64,000 nt of DNA, taken from Suilimivivens sp009774465. Its GTDB lineage: Bacteria; Bacillota; Clostridia; Lachnospirales; Lachnospiraceae. The position numbers and the translations under genes are program-made. This document shows, one piece after another, positions 25,311 to 34,281 of the stretch. The notes beneath the pieces were generated by a model that did not search any database, was not told the origin of the DNA, and saw only the letters and a list, made by a program, of their open reading frames with translations. The stretch is from positions 65,457-129,456 of the forward strand of contig CANDAE010000010.1 of assembly GCA_947382645.1 (NCBI GenBank). Reading direction: 5' to 3'. The first letter of the stretch is position 1, and each line of letters starts with the position of its first letter.

Positions 25311-26771
25311 ATGATACAACCTGAAATCAATGTACTAAAAGAGCTTCAAAAAGAAAATAAATACAAAACAGCTCCTGTCAGCATGGAAATTCTGTCCGAT
25401 TTAAGAACTCCCATTGAAGTTCTTAAAATAATAAAAGGGATTTCCACCCACTGTTATTTACTGGAATCTGTTTCTGACCACGAAAAATGGGGGCGCTACA
25501 CCTTTTTAGGATATGATCCCAGCCTGGAAATCACATGCCAGAACGGACACATGAAACTGGGAGAATCTTCTTTTGAAACCACTGATCCGGGAAAATACAT
25601 CCGACAGATATTAAGTGAGTACAAAAGTCCCCGATTCCCACACCTTCCTCCTTTTACCGGAGGACTGGTAGGATATTTTTCCTATGATTACTTAAAATAC
25701 TCAGAGCCTTCTTTAGATTTAAACGCAGTTGATACAGAAAGGTTTAAGGATGTAGATTTAATGCTGTTTGATAAGGTAATTGCTTTTGACAATTTCAGAC
25801 AGAAAATTATTTTAATTGTTAATATTCATCTTGAACGTTTAGAAGATGAATACAAACGGGCGTCTGCCGAATTGAATAAAATGGCAGAACTGATAAAGGC
25901 AAGCAAACCTGTTTCCGGCTTTTCCGGCAGATGTACTTCTGACTTCCATCCTTTGTTTCAAAAAGAAGAGTACTGCGCTATGGTGGAAAAGGCCAAACAT
26001 CACATTAAGGAAGGCGATATTTTTCAGATCGTTCTCTCCAACCGCTTTGAGGCTGATTTTGAAGGAAGCCTCTTAAATGCCTACCGGCTTCTTCGAACCC
26101 TGAATCCTTCGCCCTACATGTTTTACTTTTCCAGCAGTGATTTGGAAGTGGCAGGCGCTTCACCGGAAACTCTGGTTAAACTCAAAAATGATACTCTTTA
26201 TACATTTCCTTTGGCAGGCACCCGCCAAAGAGGCAGGACGCCGGAAGAAGATAAAGCACTGGAAAAAGAGCTCTTAGCCGATCCAAAAGAATTAGCCGAG
26301 CATAACATGCTGGTGGATCTTGGAAGAAATGACATTGGAAAAATCAGCAAATTTGGAACTGTAAAAGTAGAGAAATACCTTAGCATCGAAAAGTATTCCC
26401 ATGTGATGCATATTGGTTCTACTGTACGGGGACAAATCAGAGAAACAGAAGATGCCCTGTCAGCAATTGATGCTATTCTTCCTGCAGGCACGCTCTCCGG
26501 CGCACCAAAAGTCAGGGCCTGCCAGCTCATTAATGATCTGGAAAACAACAAGCGGGGAATTTACGGAGGGGCAATCGGCTATCTGGACTTTACCGGCAAC
26601 CTGGACACCTGTATTGCCATCCGGATTGCCTACAGGAAAAACGGGAAAGTATTTGTAAGAAGCGGCGCCGGAATTGTAGCCGACTCCGTTCCCGAAAAAG
26701 AATATCAGGAGTGCATAAACAAGGCGGCAGCAGTAATCAATGCATTAAAATCCATAGAGGAGGTGGAATAA
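25311..26771 (+). CDS. trpE: Anthranilate synthase component I
   Basis: 486 residues from the ATG at 25311 (AGGAG 5 bases upstream, just after the T-box terminator). It makes anthranilate from chorismate, using ammonia supplied by TrpG. The N-terminal domain carries the LLESVS segment for tryptophan feedback binding. The chorismate-binding domain has DIFQIVLSNRF, PSPYMFYF, ASPETLVKL, AGTRQRGRTPEED and the metal/catalytic region VDLGRNDIGK through GTLSGAPKVRA. The stop overlaps the trpG start by one base (TAATG). Regulated by the T-box leader. Confidence 0.96.
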   Translation: MIQPEINVLKELQKENKYKTAPVSMEILSDLRTPIEVLKIIKGISTHCYLLESVSDHEKWGRYTFLGYDPSLEITCQNGHMKLGESSFETTDPGKYIRQILSEYKSPRFPHLPPFTGGLVGYFSYDYLKYSEPSLDLNAVDTERFKDVDLMLFDKVIAFDNFRQKIILIVNIHLERLEDEYKRASAELNKMAELIKASKPVSGFSGRCTSDFHPLFQKEEYCAMVEKAKHHIKEGDIFQIVLSNRFEADFEGSLLNAYRLLRTLNPSPYMFYFSSSDLEVAGASPETLVKLKNDTLYTFPLAGTRQRGRTPEEDKALEKELLADPKELAEHNMLVDLGRNDIGKISKFGTVKVEKYLSIEKYSHVMHIGSTVRGQIRETEDALSAIDAILPAGTLSGAPKVRACQLINDLENNKRGIYGGAIGYLDFTGNLDTCIAIRIAYRKNGKVFVRSGAGIVADSVPEKEYQECINKAAAVINALKSIEEVE

Positions 26772-27352
26772 TGATTTTACTAATTGACAATTATGACAGT
26801 TTTTCCTACAACCTGTTCCAATTAATTGGTTCCTTAAATCCGGATATTAAAGTCATTAGAAATGATGCTGCTTCTGTAAAGGAAATTGAGGAAATGAAAC
26901 CGGAAGCAATTATCATTTCCCCCGGCCCGGGCAGACCGGAGGATGCAGGAATCTGTGTTGATGCTGTAAAAGAATTAGGAAACAAAATCCCCATTCTGGG
27001 CGTCTGTCTGGGGCATCAGGCCATTTGTATGGCTTATGGCGGAACGATCTCCTATGCCAGAGAACTAATGCATGGAAAGCAGTCCGATATGACACTTGAC
27101 AGAAGCAGTCCCATTTTTCAGGGATTGCCTGATCGAATACCTGTTGCAAGATATCACTCTCTTGCACTTGTTGAAGAAACCCTTCCTGAATGCCTTACGA
27201 TAACCGCAAGAACTGACAATGGAGAAATTATGGCTATCCAGCATAAAGCATATCCTGTGTATGGCCTGCAGTTTCATCCTGAATCTATTCTTACTCCGAA
27301 TGGGAAATCTATTGCAGCTAATTTTTTAAAGCAGGTTAAAGTCTGCAAATGA
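26771..27352 (+). CDS. trpG: Anthranilate synthase component II (glutamine amidotransferase)
   Basis: 193 residues from the ATG at 26771, following GGAGGTGG. A class I glutamine amidotransferase that releases ammonia for TrpE. The N-terminal ILLIDNYDSFSYNLFQ is diagnostic; the nucleophile cysteine is in GVCLGHQAI (about 78), and the His/Glu pair is in LQFHPES near the C-terminus. It stands alone and is not fused to trpD. The one-base overlap with trpE gives stoichiometric synthesis. Confidence 0.95.
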   Translation: MILLIDNYDSFSYNLFQLIGSLNPDIKVIRNDAASVKEIEEMKPEAIIISPGPGRPEDAGICVDAVKELGNKIPILGVCLGHQAICMAYGGTISYARELMHGKQSDMTLDRSSPIFQGLPDRIPVARYHSLALVEETLPECLTITARTDNGEIMAIQHKAYPVYGLQFHPESILTPNGKSIAANFLKQVKVCK

Positions 27353-27422
27353 AAAAATAAAAGGAAATGTAACTGAAAACTCTAATGTGAATGCCCGGCA
27401 AAGCGGGCGGAAAGGAGCAATA

Positions 27423-28439
27423 ATGATTAAAGAAGCAATCGTAAAAATTGTTGATAAACAGGATTTGACTTATGAAGAGGCTTATGCTGTCATGAATGAA
27501 ATTATGAGCGGAGAAACTTCTCCTACACAAAATGCAGCTTTTCTGGCGGCTTTATCCACCAAAAGCACCAAATCAGAAACCATACATGAAATAGCCGGAT
27601 GTGCCGCCGCCATGAGAAGCCATGCGCTTAAAGTAACTCATAATATGGATGTTCTGGAGATTGTTGGTACAGGTGGTGACGGTTCCCACAGTTTTAACAT
27701 TTCCACTACCTCCGCATTAGTTGCTGCAGCAGGAGGTATTAAAGTAGCAAAGCATGGCAACCGTGCCGCTTCCTCTAAATGCGGAGCGGCAGACTGTCTG
27801 GAAGCCCTCGGTGTTAATATTGATCTTACCCCTGAAAAGTGTAAAGAGCTTCTTGAAAAAGCCGGAATCTGCTTTTTATTTGCGCAAAAGTATCATACCT
27901 CTATGAAATACGTAGGTTCTATCCGTAAGGAGCTTGGTATACGAACCGTATTCAATATTTTAGGTCCTCTGACCAACCCTGCTTCCCCTTCCATGCAGCT
28001 TCTGGGGGTTTATGATCCCTCTTTGGTAGAGCCCCTTGCAAGAGTGCTTTCAAACCTGGGAGTAAAAAGAGGCCTTGTGGTCTATGGACTTGACAAAATG
28101 GATGAGATTTCTGCAAGCGCGCCCACTGCTGTCTGTGAAATAAATAATGGTGAGTACGCAAGCTATACCATAAAACCGGAAGACTTTGGCCTGACCTCCT
28201 GCCATAAAGAAGAACTTACAGGCGGCACTCCGGAGGAAAATGCAGCTATCACACTTTCTATTTTAAAAGGAGAAAAAAGCCCCAAAAGAAACGCAGTTCT
28301 TCTAAATGCCGGCGCTGCCCTTTATATCGGAGGAAAAGCTGACAGTATGAAAGACGGTATTTTGTTGGCTGCAGAATTAATTGACAGTGGTAAAGCACTT
28401 ACAACACTAGAAGCCTTCAAAGAAATAAGCAATTCCTGA
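27423..28439 (+). CDS. trpD: Anthranilate phosphoribosyltransferase
   Basis: 338 residues from the ATG at 27423 (AAAGGAG 5 bases upstream). It joins anthranilate to PRPP. The PRPP-binding glycine-rich motif GTGGDGSHSFNIST is near 79-92, KHGNRAASSKCGAAD near 107, and the anthranilate-side FNILGPLTNPA follows. The 70-bp gap after trpG has a small stem (GCCCG/CGGGC) without a T-run, probably not a terminator. Confidence 0.96.
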   Translation: MIKEAIVKIVDKQDLTYEEAYAVMNEIMSGETSPTQNAAFLAALSTKSTKSETIHEIAGCAAAMRSHALKVTHNMDVLEIVGTGGDGSHSFNISTTSALVAAAGGIKVAKHGNRAASSKCGAADCLEALGVNIDLTPEKCKELLEKAGICFLFAQKYHTSMKYVGSIRKELGIRTVFNILGPLTNPASPSMQLLGVYDPSLVEPLARVLSNLGVKRGLVVYGLDKMDEISASAPTAVCEINNGEYASYTIKPEDFGLTSCHKEELTGGTPEENAAITLSILKGEKSPKRNAVLLNAGAALYIGGKADSMKDGILLAAELIDSGKALTTLEAFKEISNS

Positions 28440-28494
28440 AAAACCTTTTTCCTATGCTGAGACTTTATAAAAAATGAAAGGATTTCATATCAGA

Positions 28495-29319
28495 ATGGCA
28501 ACTATTTTAGACACAATTGCAGAATATACAAAAGAACGGGTTAAAAAGGAAAAAGAAGTTTGCTCTCTGACAAAAATAAAAAGTGAAGCTTTATCTATGA
28601 ACTGCAATACAGGTTTTCCTTTTGAAAAAGCCCTCTCCTCACAGGGCATCAGCTTCATCTGCGAGTGCAAAAAAGCTTCTCCTTCCAAAGGGCTTATTGC
28701 TGAGGATTTTCCATATCTGAAAATTGCAGAAGAATATGAAGCTGCCGGCGCCTCCTGTATTTCCGTTTTGACAGAACCCAAATGGTTTCTGGGAAAAAAT
28801 GAATATTTAAAAGAAATTGCAGAGCATGTTTCCATCCCCTGTATCCGCAAGGACTTTGTTGTGGATGAGTACATGATCTATGAAGCAAAGCTGTTGGGTG
28901 CCAGTGCAGTTTTGTTAATCTGTTCACTGCTTCCCACTGAGCTTTTGACGGATTACATTGAAATTTGCAATCGGCTTGGTTTATCCGCCTTGGTGGAAGC
29001 ACATGATGAACAGGAAATTGCTTCTGCCATAAAAGCGGGCGCACGTATCATAGGAGTCAATAACCGAAATTTAAAAAATTTTTCTGTAAATGTATGTAAC
29101 AGCCAAAAACTCCGCACCCTGGTTCCTGAAAGTATTCTTTTTGTGGCGGAAAGCGGAATTAAAAACCGTAAGGATATAGAAGTTTTAGAGAAAGCCCATG
29201 TAGATGCCGTTTTGATTGGAGAAGTACTTATGAAAGCCCAGGATAAAAAAAGAATGATAAATACTCTAAAAGGCTTAGAGCCTGAAAGTTTTGCAGGTAT
29301 AGAATCCTTAAAGTTGTAA
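28495..29319 (+). CDS. trpC: Indole-3-glycerol-phosphate synthase
   Basis: 274 residues from the ATG at 28495; an ATG seven codons upstream has no binding site. It closes the indole ring from CdRP. Motifs are FICECKKASPSKG (catalytic Lys), SVLTEPKWF, IRKDFVVDEYMIYEAKLLGA (catalytic Lys), VEAHDEQE, GVNNRNLKNF and AESGI. It is a monofunctional (beta/alpha)8 barrel; trpF is separate. A 105-bp gap with a GCAGG/CCTGC hairpin follows. Confidence 0.95.
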   Translation: MATILDTIAEYTKERVKKEKEVCSLTKIKSEALSMNCNTGFPFEKALSSQGISFICECKKASPSKGLIAEDFPYLKIAEEYEAAGASCISVLTEPKWFLGKNEYLKEIAEHVSIPCIRKDFVVDEYMIYEAKLLGASAVLLICSLLPTELLTDYIEICNRLGLSALVEAHDEQEIASAIKAGARIIGVNNRNLKNFSVNVCNSQKLRTLVPESILFVAESGIKNRKDIEVLEKAHVDAVLIGEVLMKAQDKKRMINTLKGLEPESFAGIESLKL

Positions 29320-29424
29320 GAGCGTTAATTTATGTGCAATCTTAAGGTAATAAAAAAGCAGGATTTCCTGCAGAAAATACCCTGCACAAAGTGTGGATAA
29401 AGTAACATTCAAAGGAGTAAAGTC

Positions 29425-30027
29425 ATGACGAAAATAAAAATTTGCGGTTTGCAGTCACCGGAAGATATTTCCTGTGTAAATCAATTAAAACCAGATTATA
29501 TTGGTTTTGTGTTTTTACAGGGAAGAAAAAGATATGTTTCCCCAAAGGATGCTTTAGCCCTGCGGGCGCTTTTAGATCCTTCTATCCAAAGCGCAGGTGT
29601 TTTTGTAAATGAATCAATTGAAAATATTGTTCCCCTTTTACAAAGTCAAACCATACAAATTGTGCAGCTTCACGGACAGGAAGACGCTTCTTACGTCCAA
29701 AGGCTTAAATCTTTGTATCACTGCCCTGTTATCAAGGCATTTATCATAAATACCAAAGAAGATATTCAAAAAGCACTGAATTTTCCTGCTGACTATCTTC
29801 TTTTGGATAGCGGCTTAGGAACTGGAAAAACCTTTGACTGGTCACTAATCCAAAATATAAAACGCCCCTTTTTTCTGGCAGGCGGATTAAATGCGGAAAA
29901 CGTAGCACAGGCCATATCCATGACACACCCTTATGGAGTAGATACCAGCTCTGGAGTGGAAACCAGCCACCGAAAAGATGCTGCAAAAATAGAAGCCTTT
30001 ATCCGCTCTGTCCGCAATATTCAGTGA
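29425..30027 (+). CDS. trpF: Phosphoribosylanthranilate isomerase
   Basis: 200 residues, as expected. The Amadori rearrangement of PRA to CdRP uses the catalytic Cys in KICGL at the N-terminus and Asp in LLLDSGLGTGKTFDW. YIGFVF, VQLHGQED and GLNAENV are further family segments, and GVDTSSGVE is the phosphate loop. AAAGGAG precedes the ATG. Confidence 0.95.
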   Translation: MTKIKICGLQSPEDISCVNQLKPDYIGFVFLQGRKRYVSPKDALALRALLDPSIQSAGVFVNESIENIVPLLQSQTIQIVQLHGQEDASYVQRLKSLYHCPVIKAFIINTKEDIQKALNFPADYLLLDSGLGTGKTFDWSLIQNIKRPFFLAGGLNAENVAQAISMTHPYGVDTSSGVETSHRKDAAKIEAFIRSVRNIQ

Positions 30028-30106
30028 ATCAAATATCTCACGCAGGCTGTTCTCTGGCGGATTGCCCGCGAAAATAAAAAATAAAGAGAAAAAGAGAGGA
30101 AAATTT

Positions 30107-31297
30107 ATGTCAAATGAAAAAGGACGCTTCGGAGTTCATGGCGGTCAATACATTCCTGAAACTCTCATGAATGCAGTGATTGAACTGGAAGAAGCTTATA
30201 ACCATTACAAAAATGATCCTGAATTTAATCAGGAGCTTACCACTTTATTTAATGAATATGCGAACCGCCCCAGCCGCCTTTACTATGCGGAAAAAATGAC
30301 CAGAGATTTGGGCGGCGCAAAAATTTATCTAAAAAGAGAAGATTTAAATCACACCGGCTCTCACAAAATTAACAATGTATTGGGGCAGGCCCTTTTAGCC
30401 AAAAAAATGGGAAAAACCAGATTGATTGCGGAAACCGGCGCCGGACAACATGGGGTTGCAACTGCAACTGCCGCCGCACTGCTTGGCATGGAATGCGTTG
30501 TTTTTATGGGAGAAGAAGACACAAAAAGGCAGGCCCTTAACGTATACCGAATGCGGCTTTTAGGCTCTGAGGTTATTCCTGTCAGAACAGGAACCGCCAC
30601 CTTAAAGGATGCTGTTTCCGAAGCAATGCGGGAATGGACCAGCCGGATTGATGACACCCACTATTGCCTTGGCTCTGTTATGGGGCCTCATCCCTTTCCT
30701 ACTATTGTGAGAGATTTTCAGGCTGTTATCTCCAGGGAAATCAAGCAGCAGCTTATGGAAAAAGAAGGACGTCTGCCTGATGTGGTGATGGCGTGTGTAG
30801 GTGGTGGCAGCAATGCTATGGGTACTTTCTATCATTTTATTGGTGATAAAAATGTAAAGCTGATTGGATGTGAAGCTGCCGGACGGGGAACTGACACCTT
30901 TGAGACAGCAGCAACTATTGCTACCGGCCGCCCTGGAATTTTTCATGGAATGAAGTCCTACTTTTGTCAGGATGAATATGGACAGATTGCTCCGGTTTAT
31001 TCCATTTCCGCCGGTCTTGATTACCCCGGCATCGGACCGGAACATGCTTATCTTCATGATACAGGTCGGGCTCAATATGTTCCTGTCACAGATGAAGAAG
31101 CGGCAAATGCCTTTGAATACCTTTCACGCACAGAAGGCATTATACCTGCTATCGAAAGCGCACACGCAGTGGCACATGCCATGAAGATTGCCCCCACATA
31201 CGAAAAAGATAAAATTATTGTCATTACCATTTCCGGGCGGGGCGATAAAGACTGTGCTTCCATTGCACGTTACAGAGGGGAGGATATTAATGAGTAA
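30107..31297 (+). CDS. trpB: Tryptophan synthase beta chain
   Basis: 396 residues from the ATG at 30107 (AGAGAGG upstream). Condenses indole with serine. GRFGVHGGQYIPETLM starts the protein; the PLP lysine is in DLNHTGSHKINN (about 89); the catalytic Glu is in AETGAGQHG; the phosphate-binding loop is GGGSNAMG; and GLDYPGIGPEHAYL closes the fold. It overlaps trpA by 8 bases, coupling the two subunits. Confidence 0.96.
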   Translation: MSNEKGRFGVHGGQYIPETLMNAVIELEEAYNHYKNDPEFNQELTTLFNEYANRPSRLYYAEKMTRDLGGAKIYLKREDLNHTGSHKINNVLGQALLAKKMGKTRLIAETGAGQHGVATATAAALLGMECVVFMGEEDTKRQALNVYRMRLLGSEVIPVRTGTATLKDAVSEAMREWTSRIDDTHYCLGSVMGPHPFPTIVRDFQAVISREIKQQLMEKEGRLPDVVMACVGGGSNAMGTFYHFIGDKNVKLIGCEAAGRGTDTFETAATIATGRPGIFHGMKSYFCQDEYGQIAPVYSISAGLDYPGIGPEHAYLHDTGRAQYVPVTDEEAANAFEYLSRTEGIIPAIESAHAVAHAMKIAPTYEKDKIIVITISGRGDKDCASIARYRGEDINE

Positions 31298-32081
31298 TAT
31301 TAAAAAGGCTTTTGCAAATGGCAAAGCATTTATTCCGTTTATTACCTGTGGTGATCCCGATCTTGACACCACAAAAGAAATTATACGCGCTATGGCGGCA
31401 AATGGTGCTGACCTGATAGAGCTTGGTATTCCCTTCTCCGATCCAACCGCAGAAGGGCCGGTTATTCAGGGCGCAAATCTGCGCGCATTAAAGGGGGGCG
31501 TAACCACAGACAAAATTTTTAACATGGTAAAAGAACTCCGTCAGGATTTAAGCCATCCGTTAACTTTGCCAATGGTGTTTATGACTTATGCCAACGTGAT
31601 ATTTTCCTATGGCGCAGAGAAATTTATCAGTACCTGTTCGGAAATTGGGATAGATGGATTGATTTTGCCTGATCTTCCCTTTGAGGAAAAGGGAGAATTT
31701 GATGAAGTCTGCCAAAAATATAACATTGATCTTATTTCCTTAATTGCGCCTACTTCTGAAAACAGAATTGCCATGATTGCCAAAGACGCGAAAGGATTTA
31801 TTTACATTGTATCCAGCCTTGGCGTCACCGGCGTAAGAAATGAAATTCGTACGGATATTGCTTCTTTGGTAAAACTGGTTCGGGAAAATTCTTCTGTCCC
31901 CTGCGCAGTAGGTTTCGGCATCTCCACCCCTGAGCAGGCCGCTAAAATGGCCGGAATCTCTGATGGCGCAATCGTCGGCTCCGCAATTGTCAAACTGGTG
32001 GCGCAGTATGGAAAAGATGCCGCCGGACCGGTTGGGGAATATGTGAAGAAGATGAAGGATGCGGTAAGAAATCATATTTAG
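31290..32081 (+). CDS. trpA: Tryptophan synthase alpha chain
   Basis: 263 residues from the ATG at 31290 (GGGGAGGA upstream). Cleaves indole-3-glycerol phosphate to indole and G3P for TrpB. The catalytic Glu is in ELGIPFSDPTAEGPVIQ and the Asp in GLILPDLPFEE. YIVSSLGVTGVR is the mobile loop region, and GFGISTPEQA and GAIVGSAIVK bind the phosphate. No clear intrinsic terminator follows: the next 66 bases lead to an inverted repeat (CTCCTTCG 32113-32120 with CGAAGGAG 32154-32161) that has no T-run. Confidence 0.96.
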   Translation: MSNIKKAFANGKAFIPFITCGDPDLDTTKEIIRAMAANGADLIELGIPFSDPTAEGPVIQGANLRALKGGVTTDKIFNMVKELRQDLSHPLTLPMVFMTYANVIFSYGAEKFISTCSEIGIDGLILPDLPFEEKGEFDEVCQKYNIDLISLIAPTSENRIAMIAKDAKGFIYIVSSLGVTGVRNEIRTDIASLVKLVRENSSVPCAVGFGISTPEQAAKMAGISDGAIVGSAIVKLVAQYGKDAAGPVGEYVKKMKDAVRNHI

Positions 32082-32147
32082 TCTGGCTGCTTTCGATTGA
32101 TCATATGAACGTCTCCTTCGATTTAAGATTATCTTACGATATTCTTC

Positions 32148-32276
32148 TCATAACGAAGGAGGCATTCTGTGAATTTCTTTATTAGTTTCTTTGTTAGTCT
32201 TTAGGATTTCTTTGTTAGTTTCTTTATTGGTTTTTTGATCCCATTTGCAATTTTGTATATTTTTGTATATGTTCAT
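32148..32276 (-). CDS. Possible 42-residue peptide with an 11-residue tandem repeat
   Basis: A minus-strand frame from ATG 32276 to TGA 32148 encodes TNKETNKEILK followed by TNKETNKEIHR, that is, two 11-codon repeats each with an internal TNKE doublet, and ends RMPPSL. At DNA level copies of about 27 bp at 32172-32198 and 32205-32231 lie exactly 33 bp apart, which keeps the frame. The ribosome binding site is weak (CAGGGAAAA). It lies just beyond the ABC-3C ATPase gene and across an inverted repeat. It could be a decayed coiled-coil gene tail or a non-coding repeat. Confidence 0.3.
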   Translation of the reverse strand: MNIYKNIQNCKWDQKTNKETNKEILKTNKETNKEIHRMPPSL

Positions 32277-32341
32277 TCATTTCATTTTCCCTGCCTGTTC
32301 AAATATTTATCAAACTTATCTTTTCTACCTGTAATTAAATA

Positions 32342-34063
32342 CTAACTTTGCTCAATTTTAAATAATTTACTGTTTTGAGAAAGTTCAACTGCAATATGCG
32401 CTTTATTTAATACTTTTTCCGGCAGCTTATCCTTTAAAATGGAAATTATCAGTTGGATATTTTTATCCTTAACAAATTCTGCCATCTTAATTAACTGATT
32501 ATCATGCATAAGCTCTTTTTTGTCATTAAGTAAAAAACGTAAACATGGTAACTGTTCCTCGTCCGAAAACAATAAATATGCTAAATCAAAGCATAAGATT
32601 TCTCCTTGTTTTTTTCCAGAGCTCATATTTGCGTTGAACGCATTAAATTTATAATATTGTTGTCCTTTTTTATTTATTATTTGCTGATATGTAAGTCCAT
32701 ACGCTTCGCCGTATAATTCCTGCGAAATAGCAGAAAAAATTTTATTAAATTTTTTCAATTGCTCTTTTAAAAGAGCCTCAAAATCTCCGGAAAAGAGATA
32801 ACTATCAATACTTTCAATCTGTTCATTGAGTATACTTATATTTCCCTCCACCTCTTCCAATTGTGAGATTACACTTTCATATTCGCCTTTAATCCTATAC
32901 TTTTCATTTAATTCAAAAATAACTTTCTCTAATTCCTCAAATGAATCTCCTTTTGCAATTCTTTCTGTTAATTCTTTCTCTTGCTTTAATAATACTGTTA
33001 ATTCATTTTGTAATATTGCTAATTTTGCCAACAATCCCGGTAAGTCTTTTGCAATATACTTAGCCTTTTCTACAATCATATTATTGTGGTATTCGACCAA
33101 ATCTTCAAATGTTTTTTGTATTCCATTAATACGATCACTTACTTCCTTATATAACATTTTCAGCTGTTCCATATCAATTTGAGAAATACTTTTTTCTAAG
33201 CTTCGTTTTGAATCTTCAATTAAACCTTTACGAATTTCTAATTTACTGATCAATGAACTTGTTTTATTAATGTTGTATCTGACAATATTGAGCTGCTCTA
33301 AATCTTCTTCCAATGTTTCATTTAAGTTAAAAGAAATCTTTCTTTCATTAAGCAAATTAATTTCATCATTAACCATATCTAATGCAATTTCATAAGTCGT
33401 TTTCGTCTGCTTTTTTTCCAACCGTTCTTTAAAAATTATTTCTTGATTAATTTTTGATATCAATGCCTGCTTCTTTGCTCCTTCATCAAAAGAACATCCC
33501 AGCAAGTATAAGTATAGCGTCTCATATTCTATATCAGTAGTAAATTTATCCAATGTCTTTAATGTATTATTGATGCTATCGTCTTTATATCGTATATTAT
33601 GTGAAATGATCTGTCGAAATGTTGGTTTCTCAACCTCCTTATTCGGCATAATCTTTTTTTCTAATTCTTTTTCAAAATCCTTCTCCAAAATCGAGTTCCC
33701 ATTAATTTTTCTAATAGCTTTTTTACCTTGCAAAAAATTTCTTTGAATCTTTAATATCTTCGCATTTGGATCATTCAGATTTTCTGTTAAAATCAGTTTT
33801 ACTTCTATCTCCTCATCAACCAAAAAATTTTTAACAATATCATACTCCTCATTCTTGTTTTCCGTATCTGTATAAATTATTTTTCCCTTTGCTCCTAAGC
33901 AAAAATCAATAAGTTTCAAAACAGTTGTTTTTCCCACATTGTTTCCTGTTGATTTTGTATTTTCAAAAGGAGTATCATCAATAATCAAATTTAGTCCTGA
34001 ACAAAAATCTATTTCCCGAATTATTTCTGTTGGTTTTTCTATTATAAGCTTTTTTATGAACAT
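32342..34063 (-). CDS. ABC-three-component system ATPase (SMC/Rad50-like, DUF2326)
   Basis: 573 residues. The N-terminal P-loop is GNNVGKTT, followed by LIDFCLG, a hallmark of the DUF2326 group. Residues about 200-450 are predominantly charged coiled coil. The C-terminal lobe carries an ABC-like signature region (NANMSSGKKQGEILCFDLAYLL) and a Walker B-like CFDLAYLL with a downstream LLNDKKELMHD. ABC-3C systems pair such an ATPase with a small middle component and a variable effector and are predicted to act in phage or plasmid defence. Its start overlaps the middle-component gene by 10 bases. The gene is visibly AT-rich compared with the trp genes, which fits horizontal transfer. Confidence 0.85.
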   Translation of the reverse strand: MFIKKLIIEKPTEIIREIDFCSGLNLIIDDTPFENTKSTGNNVGKTTVLKLIDFCLGAKGKIIYTDTENKNEEYDIVKNFLVDEEIEVKLILTENLNDPNAKILKIQRNFLQGKKAIRKINGNSILEKDFEKELEKKIMPNKEVEKPTFRQIISHNIRYKDDSINNTLKTLDKFTTDIEYETLYLYLLGCSFDEGAKKQALISKINQEIIFKERLEKKQTKTTYEIALDMVNDEINLLNERKISFNLNETLEEDLEQLNIVRYNINKTSSLISKLEIRKGLIEDSKRSLEKSISQIDMEQLKMLYKEVSDRINGIQKTFEDLVEYHNNMIVEKAKYIAKDLPGLLAKLAILQNELTVLLKQEKELTERIAKGDSFEELEKVIFELNEKYRIKGEYESVISQLEEVEGNISILNEQIESIDSYLFSGDFEALLKEQLKKFNKIFSAISQELYGEAYGLTYQQIINKKGQQYYKFNAFNANMSSGKKQGEILCFDLAYLLFSDEEQLPCLRFLLNDKKELMHDNQLIKMAEFVKDKNIQLIISILKDKLPEKVLNKAHIAVELSQNSKLFKIEQS

Positions 34064-34281
34064 AACTCAACTTCTCCCTTTTCATTAACCTGCGCTACAT
34101 TAATTAAATACAGCCAATCAAGACATAAAATAAATGTGGAAAAAGACATCTCTCGTTTTTCTTTTATTCTTTGATACAAACTAAAAATTGACTGTCTTCC
34201 TGTTTCTTTTAACTCCTTAAGGAGCATTGCTCCATTATAATAAATACATAATTCTGGCTGCATATTATCTGGTAACAGCAT
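34054..34281 (-). CDS. ABC-three-component system small middle component (MC6-like)
   Basis: 75 residues from the ATG at 34281, which follows GGAGGG by 8 bases; a longer frame is inside the preceding gene. It begins MLLPDNMQPELCIYYNGAML and contains MSFSTFILCLDWLYLI, which I recognise as the pattern of the middle components that sit between effector and ATPase in ABC-3C loci. It overlaps the upstream SMEK gene by 17 bases and the ATPase gene by 10 bases, so all three subunits are coupled. Its role is thought to be bridging; the specific subtype number is from memory. Confidence 0.75.
   Translation of the reverse strand: MLLPDNMQPELCIYYNGAMLLKELKETGRQSIFSLYQRIKEKREMSFSTFILCLDWLYLINVAQVNEKGEVELCS

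Noticed and set aside
27385..27415. GCCCG/CGGGC hairpin between trpG and trpD, considered as a terminator
   Set aside because: The 5-bp stem has no T-run and the operon clearly continues.
30602..31075. Long minus-strand open frame (157 codons) opposite trpB
   Set aside because: It is antisense to a highly conserved gene, has no ribosome binding site and no recognisable domain; such frames arise from codon bias.
32113..32161. CTCCTTCG/CGAAGGAG inverted repeat after trpA, considered as the trp terminator
   Set aside because: A 33-base loop and no T-run make it a poor intrinsic terminator; kept only as context for the repeat element.
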